NCBI RefSeq assembly: GCF_009826975.1
Contig: NZ_WUMO01000002.1
Coordinates: 124,001 to 188,000 of the forward strand
Origin: Flavobacterium sp. HBTb2-11-1
GTDB lineage: Bacteria; Bacteroidota; Bacteroidia; Flavobacteriales; Flavobacteriaceae
Direction: 5' to 3'
Length of the DNA: 64,000 nucleotides
The notes under the pieces were generated by a model. That model did no database searches, was not told the origin of the DNA, and saw only the letters and a list, made by a program, of their open reading frames with translations. How positions within the stretch are numbered: the first letter of the stretch is position 1; every line of letters begins with the position of its first letter. This document shows positions 52,662 to 60,918 of this stretch, piece by piece. The position numbers and the translations under genes are program-made.

Positions 52662-53423
52662 TTATTTTAAAGAATCTGTTTCCCAAGATATCGGATTATG
52701 TTTTATATAATCATAAATCTTTTCAAACGTTTTATAATTTCTAACAATGTGATCGTGGTAATTAGTTTGCCAAATTGATTCTACACCGTTTATTTGTTTG
52801 GTTGTAATTGATTTAAAAATAGCAACAAATGATGAAATAGAATTGGATTTTCGAGATAGTTTAGATGATGATTGATTTTGAATTAGATTTTCATCAGAAC
52901 TATTTTTTGAATTAGGTCGGTTCTGTAGAGGCGCACTGCAGTGCGTCTCACGTCCGAATGTCGACAAAGATTTTTCCGTAATTTTTTTCGTTGCGGATAT
53001 GCTGGGCGTAGACGCACTGCAGTGCGTCTCTACGATATGCTGGGGCGACAAATGCGCATCTACGATATTGTTTTCCGTAGCGGATAAACTGGACGCAGAC
53101 GCACTGCAATGCATCTCTACGATATGGTGGGTGTCTTGAATTTCGATTAGCAAATGGATATGGTTTGGCATGATAACCCAATTATGAAAAAACCAATTTT
53201 TACGTATTTTAATTGATTTTAAAAGTTCCCTTTCAATAATTTTTCCATTTTCATTCAAAATCATTTTTTCGTTTTCAACATTACCAAAAATACATTTTCT
53301 ATCTTTTGCAACTATTGTAATAAAATAAACTGCTTCACTAGAATAATCCCAATTTTGCAATCTATTTGAATCGGTTTTAAATTTATCTCTAAATAACATC
53401 ATAATAGGCGTGTAAATTCCCAA
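52662..53423 (-). CDS. REP-associated tyrosine transposase (RAYT) with repeat insertion
   Basis: This 253-residue member of the IS200/Y1 transposase-like family has the HUH motif at H88-I-H90 in VIMPNHIHLLIEI. The C-terminal block YHDHIVRNYKTFEKIYDYIKHNP carries the catalytic Tyr (Y237 or Y239). Between these two parts, about 95 low-complexity Ser/Thr/Asn-rich residues (about 97-195) replace the normal short linker. They contain HIVEMHCSA, HIVETHCSA and GRETHCSA, which translate three copies of a REP-like palindrome. RAYTs act on such palindromes at the DNA level. The frame is open throughout, but activity with this insertion is uncertain. Confidence 0.88.
   Translation of the reverse strand: MGIYTPIMMLFRDKFKTDSNRLQNWDYSSEAVYFITIVAKDRKCIFGNVENEKMILNENGKIIERELLKSIKIRKNWFFHNWVIMPNHIHLLIEIQDTHHIVEMHCSASASSLSATENNIVDAHLSPQHIVETHCSASTPSISATKKITEKSLSTFGRETHCSAPLQNRPNSKNSSDENLIQNQSSSKLSRKSNSISSFVAIFKSITTKQINGVESIWQTNYHDHIVRNYKTFEKIYDYIKHNPISWETDSLK
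52925..53125. repeat. Three REP-like palindromes inside the RAYT gene
   Basis: The palindromic core GACGCACTGCAGTGCGTC is exact at 53011-53028. It has one mismatch at 52930-52947 and two at 53098-53115. The copies are spaced 81 and 87 bp apart, both multiples of three. A degenerate fourth half-copy lies at 53046-53069, and the outer arms extend to GTAGAG/CTCTAC. Confidence 0.85.
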
Positions 53424-53462
53424 AGTTACAAAGGTTTCCTTTACAAATAGAATGAAATTTGT

Positions 53463-54233
53463 ATGTTTACAGTATTAAAATGCCAAATCGTGTCTGAACC
53501 TCAAAAAGCCTTATTTAACTGGAGCAGCGGAAAAGATTCTGCTCTCGCTTTATACAAAACACTCCAAAATACTGATTTTAAAATCGAATGTTTATTGACA
53601 AGCGTAAACCAGCAATATCAAAGAATTTCGATGCACGGAATCCGTGTGGAATTACTGCACCAACAAGCGCAGAGCATTGGAATTCCGTTAAAAATTCTAG
53701 AAGTACCCGAAATGCCTACAATGGAAGTTTATGAAAAAGTGATGACTGAAACGTTAACCGAACTAAAGCAAAAAGGCATAACCCATTCTATTTTTGGAGA
53801 TATTTTTTTGGAAGATTTGCGTCAGTACCGCCAAAATCAATTGGCAAAAATTGGATTAACAGGTGTTTTTCCGATTTGGAAAATACCAACACAGAATCTA
53901 ATTCAAGAATTTATTTCATTGGGTTTCAAAACCATTGTGGTTTGTGTAAACGAAAAATATCTCGATAAAAGTTTTGCAGGCAGAATTATCGACCAAGATT
54001 TTATAAATGATTTACCTGAAAATGTTGATGTCTGCGGTGAAAATGGTGAATTTCATACTTTTACTTTTGATGGACCAATATTCTCTAAACCTATTGATTT
54101 TGAAATTGGAGAGATTGTTTATAGAAAATATGAAAAGCCAAAAAAGCAAGATTCATCAAATACAGCCTGTGACACTAATGATGACACAGCTTTCGATTTT
54201 GGATTTTGGTATTGTGATTTAATTAAAAAGTAA
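53463..54233 (+). CDS. Dph6-like ATP-dependent amide ligase (diphthine-ammonia ligase family)
   Basis: This 256-residue protein has an ATP-pyrophosphatase fold. The P-loop-like motif is NWSSGKDSALALYKTL (about residues 19-34). The family block GDIFLEDLRQYR lies near residue 116, and the ENGEFHTFTFDGP motif near residue 195. Eukaryotic Dph6 amidates diphthine on elongation factor 2; bacteria lack that target, so the true substrate here is unknown. The ATG at 53463 gives nine extra residues before a possible GTG start at 53490. It is followed directly by two small genes in one transcript. Confidence 0.86.
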   Translation: MFTVLKCQIVSEPQKALFNWSSGKDSALALYKTLQNTDFKIECLLTSVNQQYQRISMHGIRVELLHQQAQSIGIPLKILEVPEMPTMEVYEKVMTETLTELKQKGITHSIFGDIFLEDLRQYRQNQLAKIGLTGVFPIWKIPTQNLIQEFISLGFKTIVVCVNEKYLDKSFAGRIIDQDFINDLPENVDVCGENGEFHTFTFDGPIFSKPIDFEIGEIVYRKYEKPKKQDSSNTACDTNDDTAFDFGFWYCDLIKK

Positions 54234-54614
54234 ATGAAATTATTGTTTAGGCTCTTATTTGTTGTTTTTATCTCTTTATCTTTCCAAAGCTGCTTGGTCA
54301 ACAGATGCAAGAGACCTCAAATAACAGGATACATTTATGATGCGGAAACGAAACAGCCTATTGAAAACTGTAAAGTTGGCGAGACTTTAACTCAGTCAAA
54401 CGGTTCTTTTTCATTAAAAGAAAAACGGTATCGCCAATTTACTTTTTTTGGTTTTGAAGCGCCTACTTTGTCTGTAAATGAACCTATACAAAAAGAAGGT
54501 TACGAGCCTCAAAACATTCAATTTATGCAGCCTTTTGGAGGCGGAATGAAAAAAGGAGCGTTACATCATGCAGATACTATTTACATCAAGAAAAATATTT
54601 TAAAAACAAACTAA
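54234..54614 (+). CDS. Small lipoprotein with carboxypeptidase-regulatory-like fold
   Basis: This 126-residue lipoprotein has the Cys in LSFQSCLVNRC (Cys20). ITGYIYDAETKQPIENCKVGET follows, the typical start of a carboxypeptidase-regulatory-like beta-sandwich, with the later block NGSFSLKEKRY. Function is unknown. Its ATG follows the stop codon of the Dph6-like gene with no gap, suggesting coupled translation. Confidence 0.75.
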   Translation: MKLLFRLLFVVFISLSFQSCLVNRCKRPQITGYIYDAETKQPIENCKVGETLTQSNGSFSLKEKRYRQFTFFGFEAPTLSVNEPIQKEGYEPQNIQFMQPFGGGMKKGALHHADTIYIKKNILKTN

Positions 54615-54615
54615 C

Positions 54616-55119
54616 ATGGATTTAAAAGAAAATGATGAAGTAAAAAAAGTAATATTCTTTCTGAAAGAAATTGGAATTGATATTATTAAAAAAGAGCTTG
54701 GAGAAACTTTTTTGCCAGGATTAGAATTAGGTCCTAACTGCATTTATATTGATTACAATAAATTATTATATCCTGGTGATATTCTGCATGAAGCCGGGCA
54801 TCTTGCTGTAACGATTCCATCTGAAAGAAAACTAGTCGGAACCGTAGAAATCTCTAAAGATTGGCCAACTCAAGGCGACGAAATTGCTGCAATTTTATGG
54901 TCTTATGCGGCTTTAAACCATTTAAAGCTTTCACCTGAATTCGTATTCCATCCAAATGGTTATAAAGGTAGTTCTGAATGGTTTATTTCAAATTTTACTT
55001 CAGAAAATTATATGGGTTTGCCTCTTTTGGAATGGATGGGAATGTGTCTTGGAAAAGAAAAAGCTGAAAAAGAACAAAAAATGCCTTTTCCAGCTATGCA
55101 AAAATGGATTCGAGAATAA
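54616..55119 (+). CDS. Unknown protein with HEAGH metal-binding motif
   Basis: This 167-residue protein without a signal peptide contains ILHEAGHLAVTIP (about residues 56-68), a zincin-like HExxH motif. An acidic TQGDEIAAILWSYAAL stretch follows, which could provide a third ligand (Glu near residue 93). This hints at a small metallopeptidase, but I cannot assign a family. It starts one base after the lipoprotein stop codon, as the last gene of the three-gene unit. Confidence 0.72.
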   Translation: MDLKENDEVKKVIFFLKEIGIDIIKKELGETFLPGLELGPNCIYIDYNKLLYPGDILHEAGHLAVTIPSERKLVGTVEISKDWPTQGDEIAAILWSYAALNHLKLSPEFVFHPNGYKGSSEWFISNFTSENYMGLPLLEWMGMCLGKEKAEKEQKMPFPAMQKWIRE

Positions 55120-55121
55120 CA

Positions 55122-55517
55122 TTAAGTCGATTGATCGTCAAAAGTTTTCAAGAACCATTTATTATCTTTTAATTCAAAAATATAATCAATATAAATTCCG
55201 TTATCGAGTCCGCGCTGTTCAAGAGTGACTTTATTTTTCTTTACTAACAATGTGCGTTTTAAATATTTTTCATCGCCTTTATTATTAAGATGAAGAACTT
55301 TATACCCTTCTTTAGCCATTGTGTAATCTGTCAATTCAAAATCATCATTGTTTGCTTTGTACTTTAGCGGAAAAATAACTCTGCTAACTTGAAATTTAGC
55401 ATCTGCATTGAATTTCTTAAAAAACTCATTAAAATCTTCCGAAGTTGCTTTTGAGGTTTGAGCCAGAGTTACTGAGCTTAGTCCTAAAAGGAACATCATA
55501 AAAAAAAACTTTCTCAT
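55122..55517 (-). CDS. Exported protein, DUF4348-like
   Basis: This 131-residue protein has a signal peptide (about 1-19, ending VTLAQ). The mature part starts with DFNEFFKKFNADAKFQVSRVIFPLKY, which I associate with DUF4348, an uncharacterised family in Bacteroidota. Beta strands dominate the rest. It is convergent with the HEAGH gene (2 bp between stops). Its ATG overlaps the stop codon of the DUF1697 gene by one base (TAATG). Confidence 0.7.
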   Translation of the reverse strand: MRKFFFMMFLLGLSSVTLAQTSKATSEDFNEFFKKFNADAKFQVSRVIFPLKYKANNDDFELTDYTMAKEGYKVLHLNNKGDEKYLKRTLLVKKNKVTLEQRGLDNGIYIDYIFELKDNKWFLKTFDDQST

Positions 55518-56056
55518 TACTCATTATACATTTTAAGCAAGTTCGTAACCGTATTCCAGTTGCGAATTGTTGCTGTTACATTTAGTTTTTTCTCGATATA
55601 TTTTTGGTCAAAACGAGTTTTTCCAGCGCCAACAGCATATTTAATAAAAATTCTATTTTCATCAATGCTGGCTTCGTCTGGCTTGAATTGGCTTATTTTT
55701 AAATCGTTTATACTTTCCTTTTTCAAATTCATTGAAACAAAAGCAACATATAGTTTTTTCATATCAATGTCTTTTTCTTTCAAGAACGGATTATTGGCAA
55801 AACACGATTCCAAGTTTTCTTTGGTGATCATCACAACAGGGACTTCGTGCCCGAAAACTTTAAAGATTTCCTGTTTAATCATGAAACCAACTTTAGAAGC
55901 TTCTTCTTCGCTATCCACAAAAACATTTCCAGATTGCAAATACGTTCGTACATTTTGAAAGCCAAGATTCTCCAGCATTGCTTTCAAAGCTTCCATTTTC
56001 ATCATATTATGCCCAGAAACGTTGATTCCGCGTAAAAGCGCTAAATGTGTTTTCAT
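55517..56056 (-). CDS. DUF1697 family protein
   Basis: This 179-residue cytosolic protein has the family start HLALLRGINVSGHNMMKMEALK. LGFQNVRTYLQSGNVFV follows, with a C-terminal TIRNWNTVTNLLKMY block. The DUF1697 fold resembles a ferredoxin-like domain; its role is unknown. The frame extends to 56074, but MKTHLALLRGINV at 56056 is the expected start. It is translationally coupled to the following DUF4348-like gene. Confidence 0.85.
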   Translation of the reverse strand: MKTHLALLRGINVSGHNMMKMEALKAMLENLGFQNVRTYLQSGNVFVDSEEEASKVGFMIKQEIFKVFGHEVPVVMITKENLESCFANNPFLKEKDIDMKKLYVAFVSMNLKKESINDLKISQFKPDEASIDENRIFIKYAVGAGKTRFDQKYIEKKLNVTATIRNWNTVTNLLKMYNE

Positions 56057-56086
56057 TTTTCTATTTTTTTTCAAAGATAAAAAACA

Positions 56087-57853
56087 CTATTCATCTTCTT
56101 CACTGATTTCAATGCCAAACTTTACTAAAAAGTCGTTAAACTTTTGTTTATATTTTCTCTGTGCTTCTTCTACGATTTCATCTGCTTCTTCGTTAGAATC
56201 TATTGCGTCCAAATTAAACTCTTTTTTAACCCATTCGCGAAATTCTTTCTTATTTTCGCTTTCTTCGTAATATTCCTCGTCTTGATAAAAATACGCTTTA
56301 TCAAAATCAACAGAAATTTCGGTATCCAATGTTAGAAGCTGAATCAGTTTTTGAGTGTTTTCTGCTACAATGTGAACACCGCCCTCATCTCCAAAAACAA
56401 CAATTGGACAATTATTTAAATCTTTATCAATAATCCAATAGGCATAGGAGCTTCCCGAACCGTTTGCACCAGCAAATTCGATAAAACTATTATAGAATTC
56501 TTCATCTTCAGACCAAGTTTTTATACCCGTTTTATCATCAGTTATGGTAAGTCCAAAACATTCTGAATACGTTTCTACGCCATATTCCTGTTCAAATCCA
56601 TAGAGTTTAACTAAATCTTCTGGCAGTGTATGATTGCCAAATTGAGAGGCATATTCTTCCAATGAAAATCTATTATTGTAATCCGAAAATTCTGTTTCAT
56701 CTTCTTCGTCGTCATCCTCAACAACTTCAGCCGTTAATATTTCAAAAGTTCTCATGACAGCATTTTTTACGCAGAAAAGTTCAATTCCGGGAGCATTTTC
56801 ATCATTCATCCATTGGTATTTTGGATCTCCATTTTCGTCAAGATATTCCAGAATAAGCATGATTTCTTGATCTTCATGACACCATAACGCACGCATTCTG
56901 ATGCCAAAACCATTCGAAATTTCTTCCGAAATCTGACTATATTTCTTCCCTTCATAATCAAACGGAATAAATAAATACGTTGTTCCTGAGATGTGTCTAA
57001 CGATTTTTCCGTTTTCTTTCAGTTCTTCAGTTTCAGACAGAACTTCGACCATATTAATAAACTGATTTCGGAAATCAGCATACATATATTTATCCTTTTT
57101 GTCGTAATCTAAGATGGAAAGACCTTCTTTAAAAACATCTAAATAATTATTGCCTAATATTTCTTCGTTATAATCTGAATTTTCGACAAAAGAATCTTCT
57201 ACAATATCAGATAATTTATGCGTTGAAGGCAGATAATTTTCAACAGTTATAATAGATCCGTCGGTATCTTGAACATTACTGCAAATTAGAATATCGGGTC
57301 TGTTGGCACTGATAATGGCCTGAACGTCTGTAAAACGCTCAAAATGAAACAGCATATCATCGCTGTAAATCAGCCATGCTGTAAGATCTCCTTTTACAAA
57401 AAGTTCTCCATGATTGTATTCTCCAGCAAGTGTGTCGCATTGCAGACCGCCACCCAAATAATGAACGCTTCCGAACAAATTAATATTTACAGTTGTGGTT
57501 TTTCCTAAAACGATTAAAGCAGGAGAATTATCAGTATCATAAGAACTGATGAGTTGTGCAACCGTTAGATTTCCTTTAAAAATAAAACCTAAAATGAAAA
57601 TATCTGGATGTTCTTCGGTACTGAAATCCATCTCAAACAAATCCATTTCCACATCATTTTCTGCTAAAAGAAATATCGGATTTTCTTCATAATCAGGAAA
57701 ACGCCAAGTGTCTTCAAAAACATTGTAGATTTTCTGGTTGTTGAAATCGGTAAGATCTCCAATGATAGTATGCGCTTCATGTCGGTTAATCACTTTAAAG
57801 GTTACACCACAAAATACCATTGTTTCAAAAGGAACTTTTTCTTCTTTAATCAT
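56087..57853 (-). CDS. Acidic protein with bactofilin-like and SUKH-like regions
   Basis: This 588-residue, strongly acidic protein has no signal peptide. Residues about 85-190 show repeated short strands (ILGFIFKGNLTVAQL, ALIVLGKTTTVNINLFGSVHYLGGGL, GELFVKGDLTAWLIYSDD) like a polymer-forming or bactofilin-type beta-helix. Residues about 425-520 (LPEDLVKLYGFEQEYG...FAGANGSGSSYAYW...PIVVFGDEGGVHIVAEN) resemble SMI1/KNR4 (SUKH) superfamily domains, which include many immunity proteins against polymorphic toxins. The very end is a charged helix. Neither call is certain. No toxin gene lies next to it. Confidence 0.65.
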   Translation of the reverse strand: MIKEEKVPFETMVFCGVTFKVINRHEAHTIIGDLTDFNNQKIYNVFEDTWRFPDYEENPIFLLAENDVEMDLFEMDFSTEEHPDIFILGFIFKGNLTVAQLISSYDTDNSPALIVLGKTTTVNINLFGSVHYLGGGLQCDTLAGEYNHGELFVKGDLTAWLIYSDDMLFHFERFTDVQAIISANRPDILICSNVQDTDGSIITVENYLPSTHKLSDIVEDSFVENSDYNEEILGNNYLDVFKEGLSILDYDKKDKYMYADFRNQFINMVEVLSETEELKENGKIVRHISGTTYLFIPFDYEGKKYSQISEEISNGFGIRMRALWCHEDQEIMLILEYLDENGDPKYQWMNDENAPGIELFCVKNAVMRTFEILTAEVVEDDDEEDETEFSDYNNRFSLEEYASQFGNHTLPEDLVKLYGFEQEYGVETYSECFGLTITDDKTGIKTWSEDEEFYNSFIEFAGANGSGSSYAYWIIDKDLNNCPIVVFGDEGGVHIVAENTQKLIQLLTLDTEISVDFDKAYFYQDEEYYEESENKKEFREWVKKEFNLDAIDSNEEADEIVEEAQRKYKQKFNDFLVKFGIEISEEDE

Positions 57854-57935
57854 AACAGGGGCTTATATCTTAAAATAGTCAAACAAATCTAACAATTATC
57901 TTTATTTAATAAAATTATACTGACGGCAAAATAAA

Positions 57936-57956
57936 AACTCCGTCAAAAACGGAGCT
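57936..57956 (-). terminator. Intrinsic terminator
   Basis: A short stem CTCCGT/ACGGAG (57938-57943 with 57949-57954) has a 5-nt loop. On the minus strand a T run follows (complement of 57933-57937). It lies 33 bp after the stop of the lipoprotein gene at 57987. Confidence 0.7.
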
Positions 57957-57986
57957 TCAAAACAATCTGAATTAGTAAGCATTAAA

Positions 57987-58418
57987 TTATTTTACTTTAT
58001 CGTATACCAACACAGGACCATCACAAGCATTCCAAGTATTGTATAAACTTCCAATTTCATTAATGATATATAAATTTTCTTTTGTCTTTGAAGTACAGCT
58101 GCCAATTATATCACTTTCCTTAGCATAAACTAACTCAAATTTTGTCTGTTCTGCCGTTTTTACTACAGAATAGGTTCCTGAAATGGCAGTAATTTTACCG
58201 TCTCTTTTTCTTGTTTTAGAAAATGTATTATTAGAGTTGAAAGTATACGATTCTTGCCATTTTAAAACATCTATTGAATTAGCTGCAGGATTACTAATGC
58301 CCATTCTTGTAAGAATCCAGTTCCCGTGATAACTCTCTGTCGGTTTATTGCTATTGTCATCATTAGAGCAAGAAACAAGCGAAATAAACATTACAATTAA
58401 AAGCCCAATTTTCTTCAT
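57987..58418 (-). CDS. Small lipocalin-like lipoprotein
   Basis: This 143-residue lipoprotein has the signal peptide Cys in SLVSCSNDD (Cys17). After a short linker, GNWILTRMGIS and SYTFNSNNTFSKTRKRDGKITAISGTYSV resemble the lipocalin-like beta-barrel proteins (DUF4923/5004 style) common in Flavobacterium. The two cysteines in the mature part could form a disulfide. Single-gene unit with its own terminator. Confidence 0.72.
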   Translation of the reverse strand: MKKIGLLIVMFISLVSCSNDDNSNKPTESYHGNWILTRMGISNPAANSIDVLKWQESYTFNSNNTFSKTRKRDGKITAISGTYSVVKTAEQTKFELVYAKESDIIGSCTSKTKENLYIINEIGSLYNTWNACDGPVLVYDKVK

Positions 58419-58581
58419 TTTTTTTTAAGTTTTTAATGGTTAATAGTATTAAGATTTTAATTTGTTAAAATGGTTGCGTTTCTTTTTTACAGCTTAACGA
58501 TAAGTTAATATTCAAACACTTGAAAACGATAATTCATTTTCAAAATTCCCAATTAAAATTTATCTTCGCTTTTCTAAAGAT

Positions 58582-58646
58582 AAAAGAGCCAAGAAGCAAG
58601 AAATATTGAATATACGTTGTCTTTTTTCTTTCTTCTTGACTCTTTT
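58582..58646. repeat. Inverted repeat of the AAGAAGCAAGAA family
   Basis: Arms at 58582-58596 and 58632-58646 are complementary with one mismatch (AAAAGAG-CAAGAAG). It lies just upstream of recG and shares AAGAAGCAAGAA with 50497-50508. Confidence 0.55.
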
Positions 58647-58676
58647 GTTCTTGACTCTATAAAATCTAATCTTCGA

Positions 58677-60785
58677 ATGTCTAATAATCTTCTAGAAACT
58701 CCAATTGAATACTTAAAAGGTGTTGGTCCAAGCCGTGGCCAGCTGCTTCGTAAGGAATTGGGCATTCATAAATATGGAGATTTAGTCAATCTTTTTCCGA
58801 ATCGATACATTGACAGAACGCGTTATTATAAGATTAATGAATTGCAGAATACAGGCTCTGAGGTTCAAATTATTGGAAAAATAATTCACATCAAAACAGT
58901 TGAATTTGCTAAAAACAAAAAACGTCTCGTGGCTAGTTTTGTTGATGATACGGGGCAAATTGACTTAAACTGGTTCCAAGGGCATAAATGGATTCGTGAA
59001 AGTTTAAAACTTAATGAACCTTTGGTTATTTTTGGAAAATGTTCGCTTTACGGAAGCCAATTCAGTATGGCACATCCAGAAATTGAACTATTAAGCGAAC
59101 ACGAAAGAAGTTTGCGTTCGGCTATGCAACCTGTTTATCCTTCGACAGAAGCTTTAGCTAATAAAGGCATTTCGAACCGTACGATAAACAAATTGATGGA
59201 ACAGCTTTTTTTGGAAACACAAGCGTTGTTTACCGAAACTTTTCCGCCATTTTTAATAGAAGAATTAAAGCTGATTCCGAAACGTGCTGCTTTATTCAAT
59301 ATTCATTTTCCTAAAAGCGCTGAAATTTTAGCGAAAGCACAATTTAGACTGAAATTTGAAGAATTGTTCTTTATTCAGTTGCAATTAATTACAAAGAATC
59401 TCATTCGGAAACATAAAATAAAAGGGCATCCATTTGACAAAGTGGGCGAACTTTTTAATGAATTTTATAAAAACCACCTTCCTTTTGATTTAACGAATGC
59501 TCAAAAAAGAGTAATCAAAGAAATCAGGACTGATATGGGAAGTAACGCCCAAATGAATCGTTTACTTCAAGGTGACGTAGGTTCTGGAAAAACGATTGTG
59601 GCTTTTATGAGCATGCTTTTGGCTATTGACAATGGTTTTCAAGCTTGCTTGATGGCACCTACAGAAATCTTGGCCAATCAGCATTTTTTGGGTTTGTCGG
59701 AATTTGCTAAAACGCTAAACATCAATATTCGAATATTAACGGGTTCTACAAAAACTTCTGAAAGAAAAATTATTCATGACGAACTGGAAAGCGGAGAACT
59801 TAAAATTCTCATTGGAACTCATGCTTTACTGGAAGATAAAGTGCAGTTTCAGAACTTAGGTTTGGCCGTAATTGATGAACAGCATCGTTTTGGTGTGGAG
59901 CAAAGATCGAAGTTATGGAAGAAAAATGATATTCCACCACACGTTTTGGTTATGACCGCCACTCCTATTCCGAGAACATTGGCAATGAGTTTATATGGTG
60001 ATTTGGATATTTCGGTTATTGACGAATTACCGCCAGGAAGGAAACCAATTCAAACTGTACATCGCTATGACACAAATCGCTTAAAAGTATGGAAATTTCT
60101 TCGTGACGAAATTGCAAAAGGAAGACAGATTTATATCGTGTATCCGCTGATTCAGGAATCTGAAAAAATGGATTACAAGGATTTGATGGATGGTTACGAA
60201 AGCATTTCTCGTGATTTTCCATTGCCTCAATATTCTATTTCGATACTTCACGGAAAAATGAAACCTGCAGATAAAGATGCAGAAATGAAGCGTTTCTCTG
60301 AAGGAAAAACCAATATCATGGTTGCTACAACCGTAATTGAAGTTGGTGTAAACGTGCCAAACGCCAGTGTAATGATTATAGAAAGCGCCGAAAGGTTCGG
60401 ACTTTCGCAATTGCACCAGTTGCGCGGACGTGTCGGTCGTGGTGCGGAGCAAAGTTATTGCATTTTAATGACTGGCCATAAACTGAGTTCTGACAGTAAA
60501 ACCAGAATGGAAACTATGGTGCAGACCAATGACGGCTTTGAAATTGCAGAAGTGGACTTAAAACTTCGTGGTCCAGGAGACATGATGGGAACACAGCAAA
60601 GCGGTGCATTAAATCTACAGATCGCGGATATTGTCAAGGATAGAGAAATTCTTTCTTTAGCTCGAAATTATGCCATGAAAATCTTAAGAGAAGATTCAGC
60701 TCTTCAAAAACCTGAGCATGCTGTTTTAAGAAACATCTTCATTGAGTTAACTAAGAAGAAGAATATTTGGAATTATATTAGTTAA
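58677..60785 (+). CDS. recG: ATP-dependent DNA helicase RecG
   Basis: This 702-residue branched-DNA helicase acts on stalled replication forks and Holliday junctions. The wedge domain contains an OB fold (about 60-160). The helicase core has Walker A GDVGSGKTIVA (about 299-309), the DEQH box in VIDEQHRFGVEQRS and TATPIPRTLAMSLYGD. The C-terminal RecA lobe has TTVIEVGVNVPNASVM and QLRGRVGRG, followed by the TRG-like block. The open frame extends to 58617, but MSNNLLETPIEYLKGVGP at 58677 is the family start. It runs alone on the plus strand. Confidence 0.95.
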   Translation: MSNNLLETPIEYLKGVGPSRGQLLRKELGIHKYGDLVNLFPNRYIDRTRYYKINELQNTGSEVQIIGKIIHIKTVEFAKNKKRLVASFVDDTGQIDLNWFQGHKWIRESLKLNEPLVIFGKCSLYGSQFSMAHPEIELLSEHERSLRSAMQPVYPSTEALANKGISNRTINKLMEQLFLETQALFTETFPPFLIEELKLIPKRAALFNIHFPKSAEILAKAQFRLKFEELFFIQLQLITKNLIRKHKIKGHPFDKVGELFNEFYKNHLPFDLTNAQKRVIKEIRTDMGSNAQMNRLLQGDVGSGKTIVAFMSMLLAIDNGFQACLMAPTEILANQHFLGLSEFAKTLNINIRILTGSTKTSERKIIHDELESGELKILIGTHALLEDKVQFQNLGLAVIDEQHRFGVEQRSKLWKKNDIPPHVLVMTATPIPRTLAMSLYGDLDISVIDELPPGRKPIQTVHRYDTNRLKVWKFLRDEIAKGRQIYIVYPLIQESEKMDYKDLMDGYESISRDFPLPQYSISILHGKMKPADKDAEMKRFSEGKTNIMVATTVIEVGVNVPNASVMIIESAERFGLSQLHQLRGRVGRGAEQSYCILMTGHKLSSDSKTRMETMVQTNDGFEIAEVDLKLRGPGDMMGTQQSGALNLQIADIVKDREILSLARNYAMKILREDSALQKPEHAVLRNIFIELTKKKNIWNYIS

Positions 60786-60812
60786 TCTTCCTTTTATAAA
60801 AGATTTTTTTTT
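60784..60812 (+). terminator. Possible weak terminator of recG
   Basis: A short AT-rich stem AATCTT/AAGATT is followed by a run of nine or more T directly after the recG stop codon. Confidence 0.4.
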
Positions 60813-60869
60813 GTTTTTCATATTTTTTAACTTTTTGCTTAAAAAGATCATTTTTTTATTCCAAAATCT

Positions 60870-60877
60870 TACATTTG
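60870..60877 (+). promoter_or_regulatory. Candidate -7 promoter box (TACATTTG)
   Basis: An exact TAnnTTTG match lies 41 bases before the ATG of the type B cargo gene. No properly spaced -33 box is seen. Confidence 0.4.
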
Positions 60878-60918
60878 CTAAATTCCAAAAAGCAATTTTT
60901 TAATCAATACTACAATGA

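Noticed and set aside
52925..53125. Repeats in the RAYT gene as a small CRISPR array
   Set aside because: The repeats are palindromes inside an open frame, are diverged, and no cas gene is near.
55560..55958. Antisense open frame of 132 codons over the DUF1697 gene
   Set aside because: The opposite strand encodes a recognised family with conserved blocks; this frame has shadow composition.
60081..60452. Antisense open frame in recG
   Set aside because: It lies opposite conserved helicase motifs and shows no protein features of its own.
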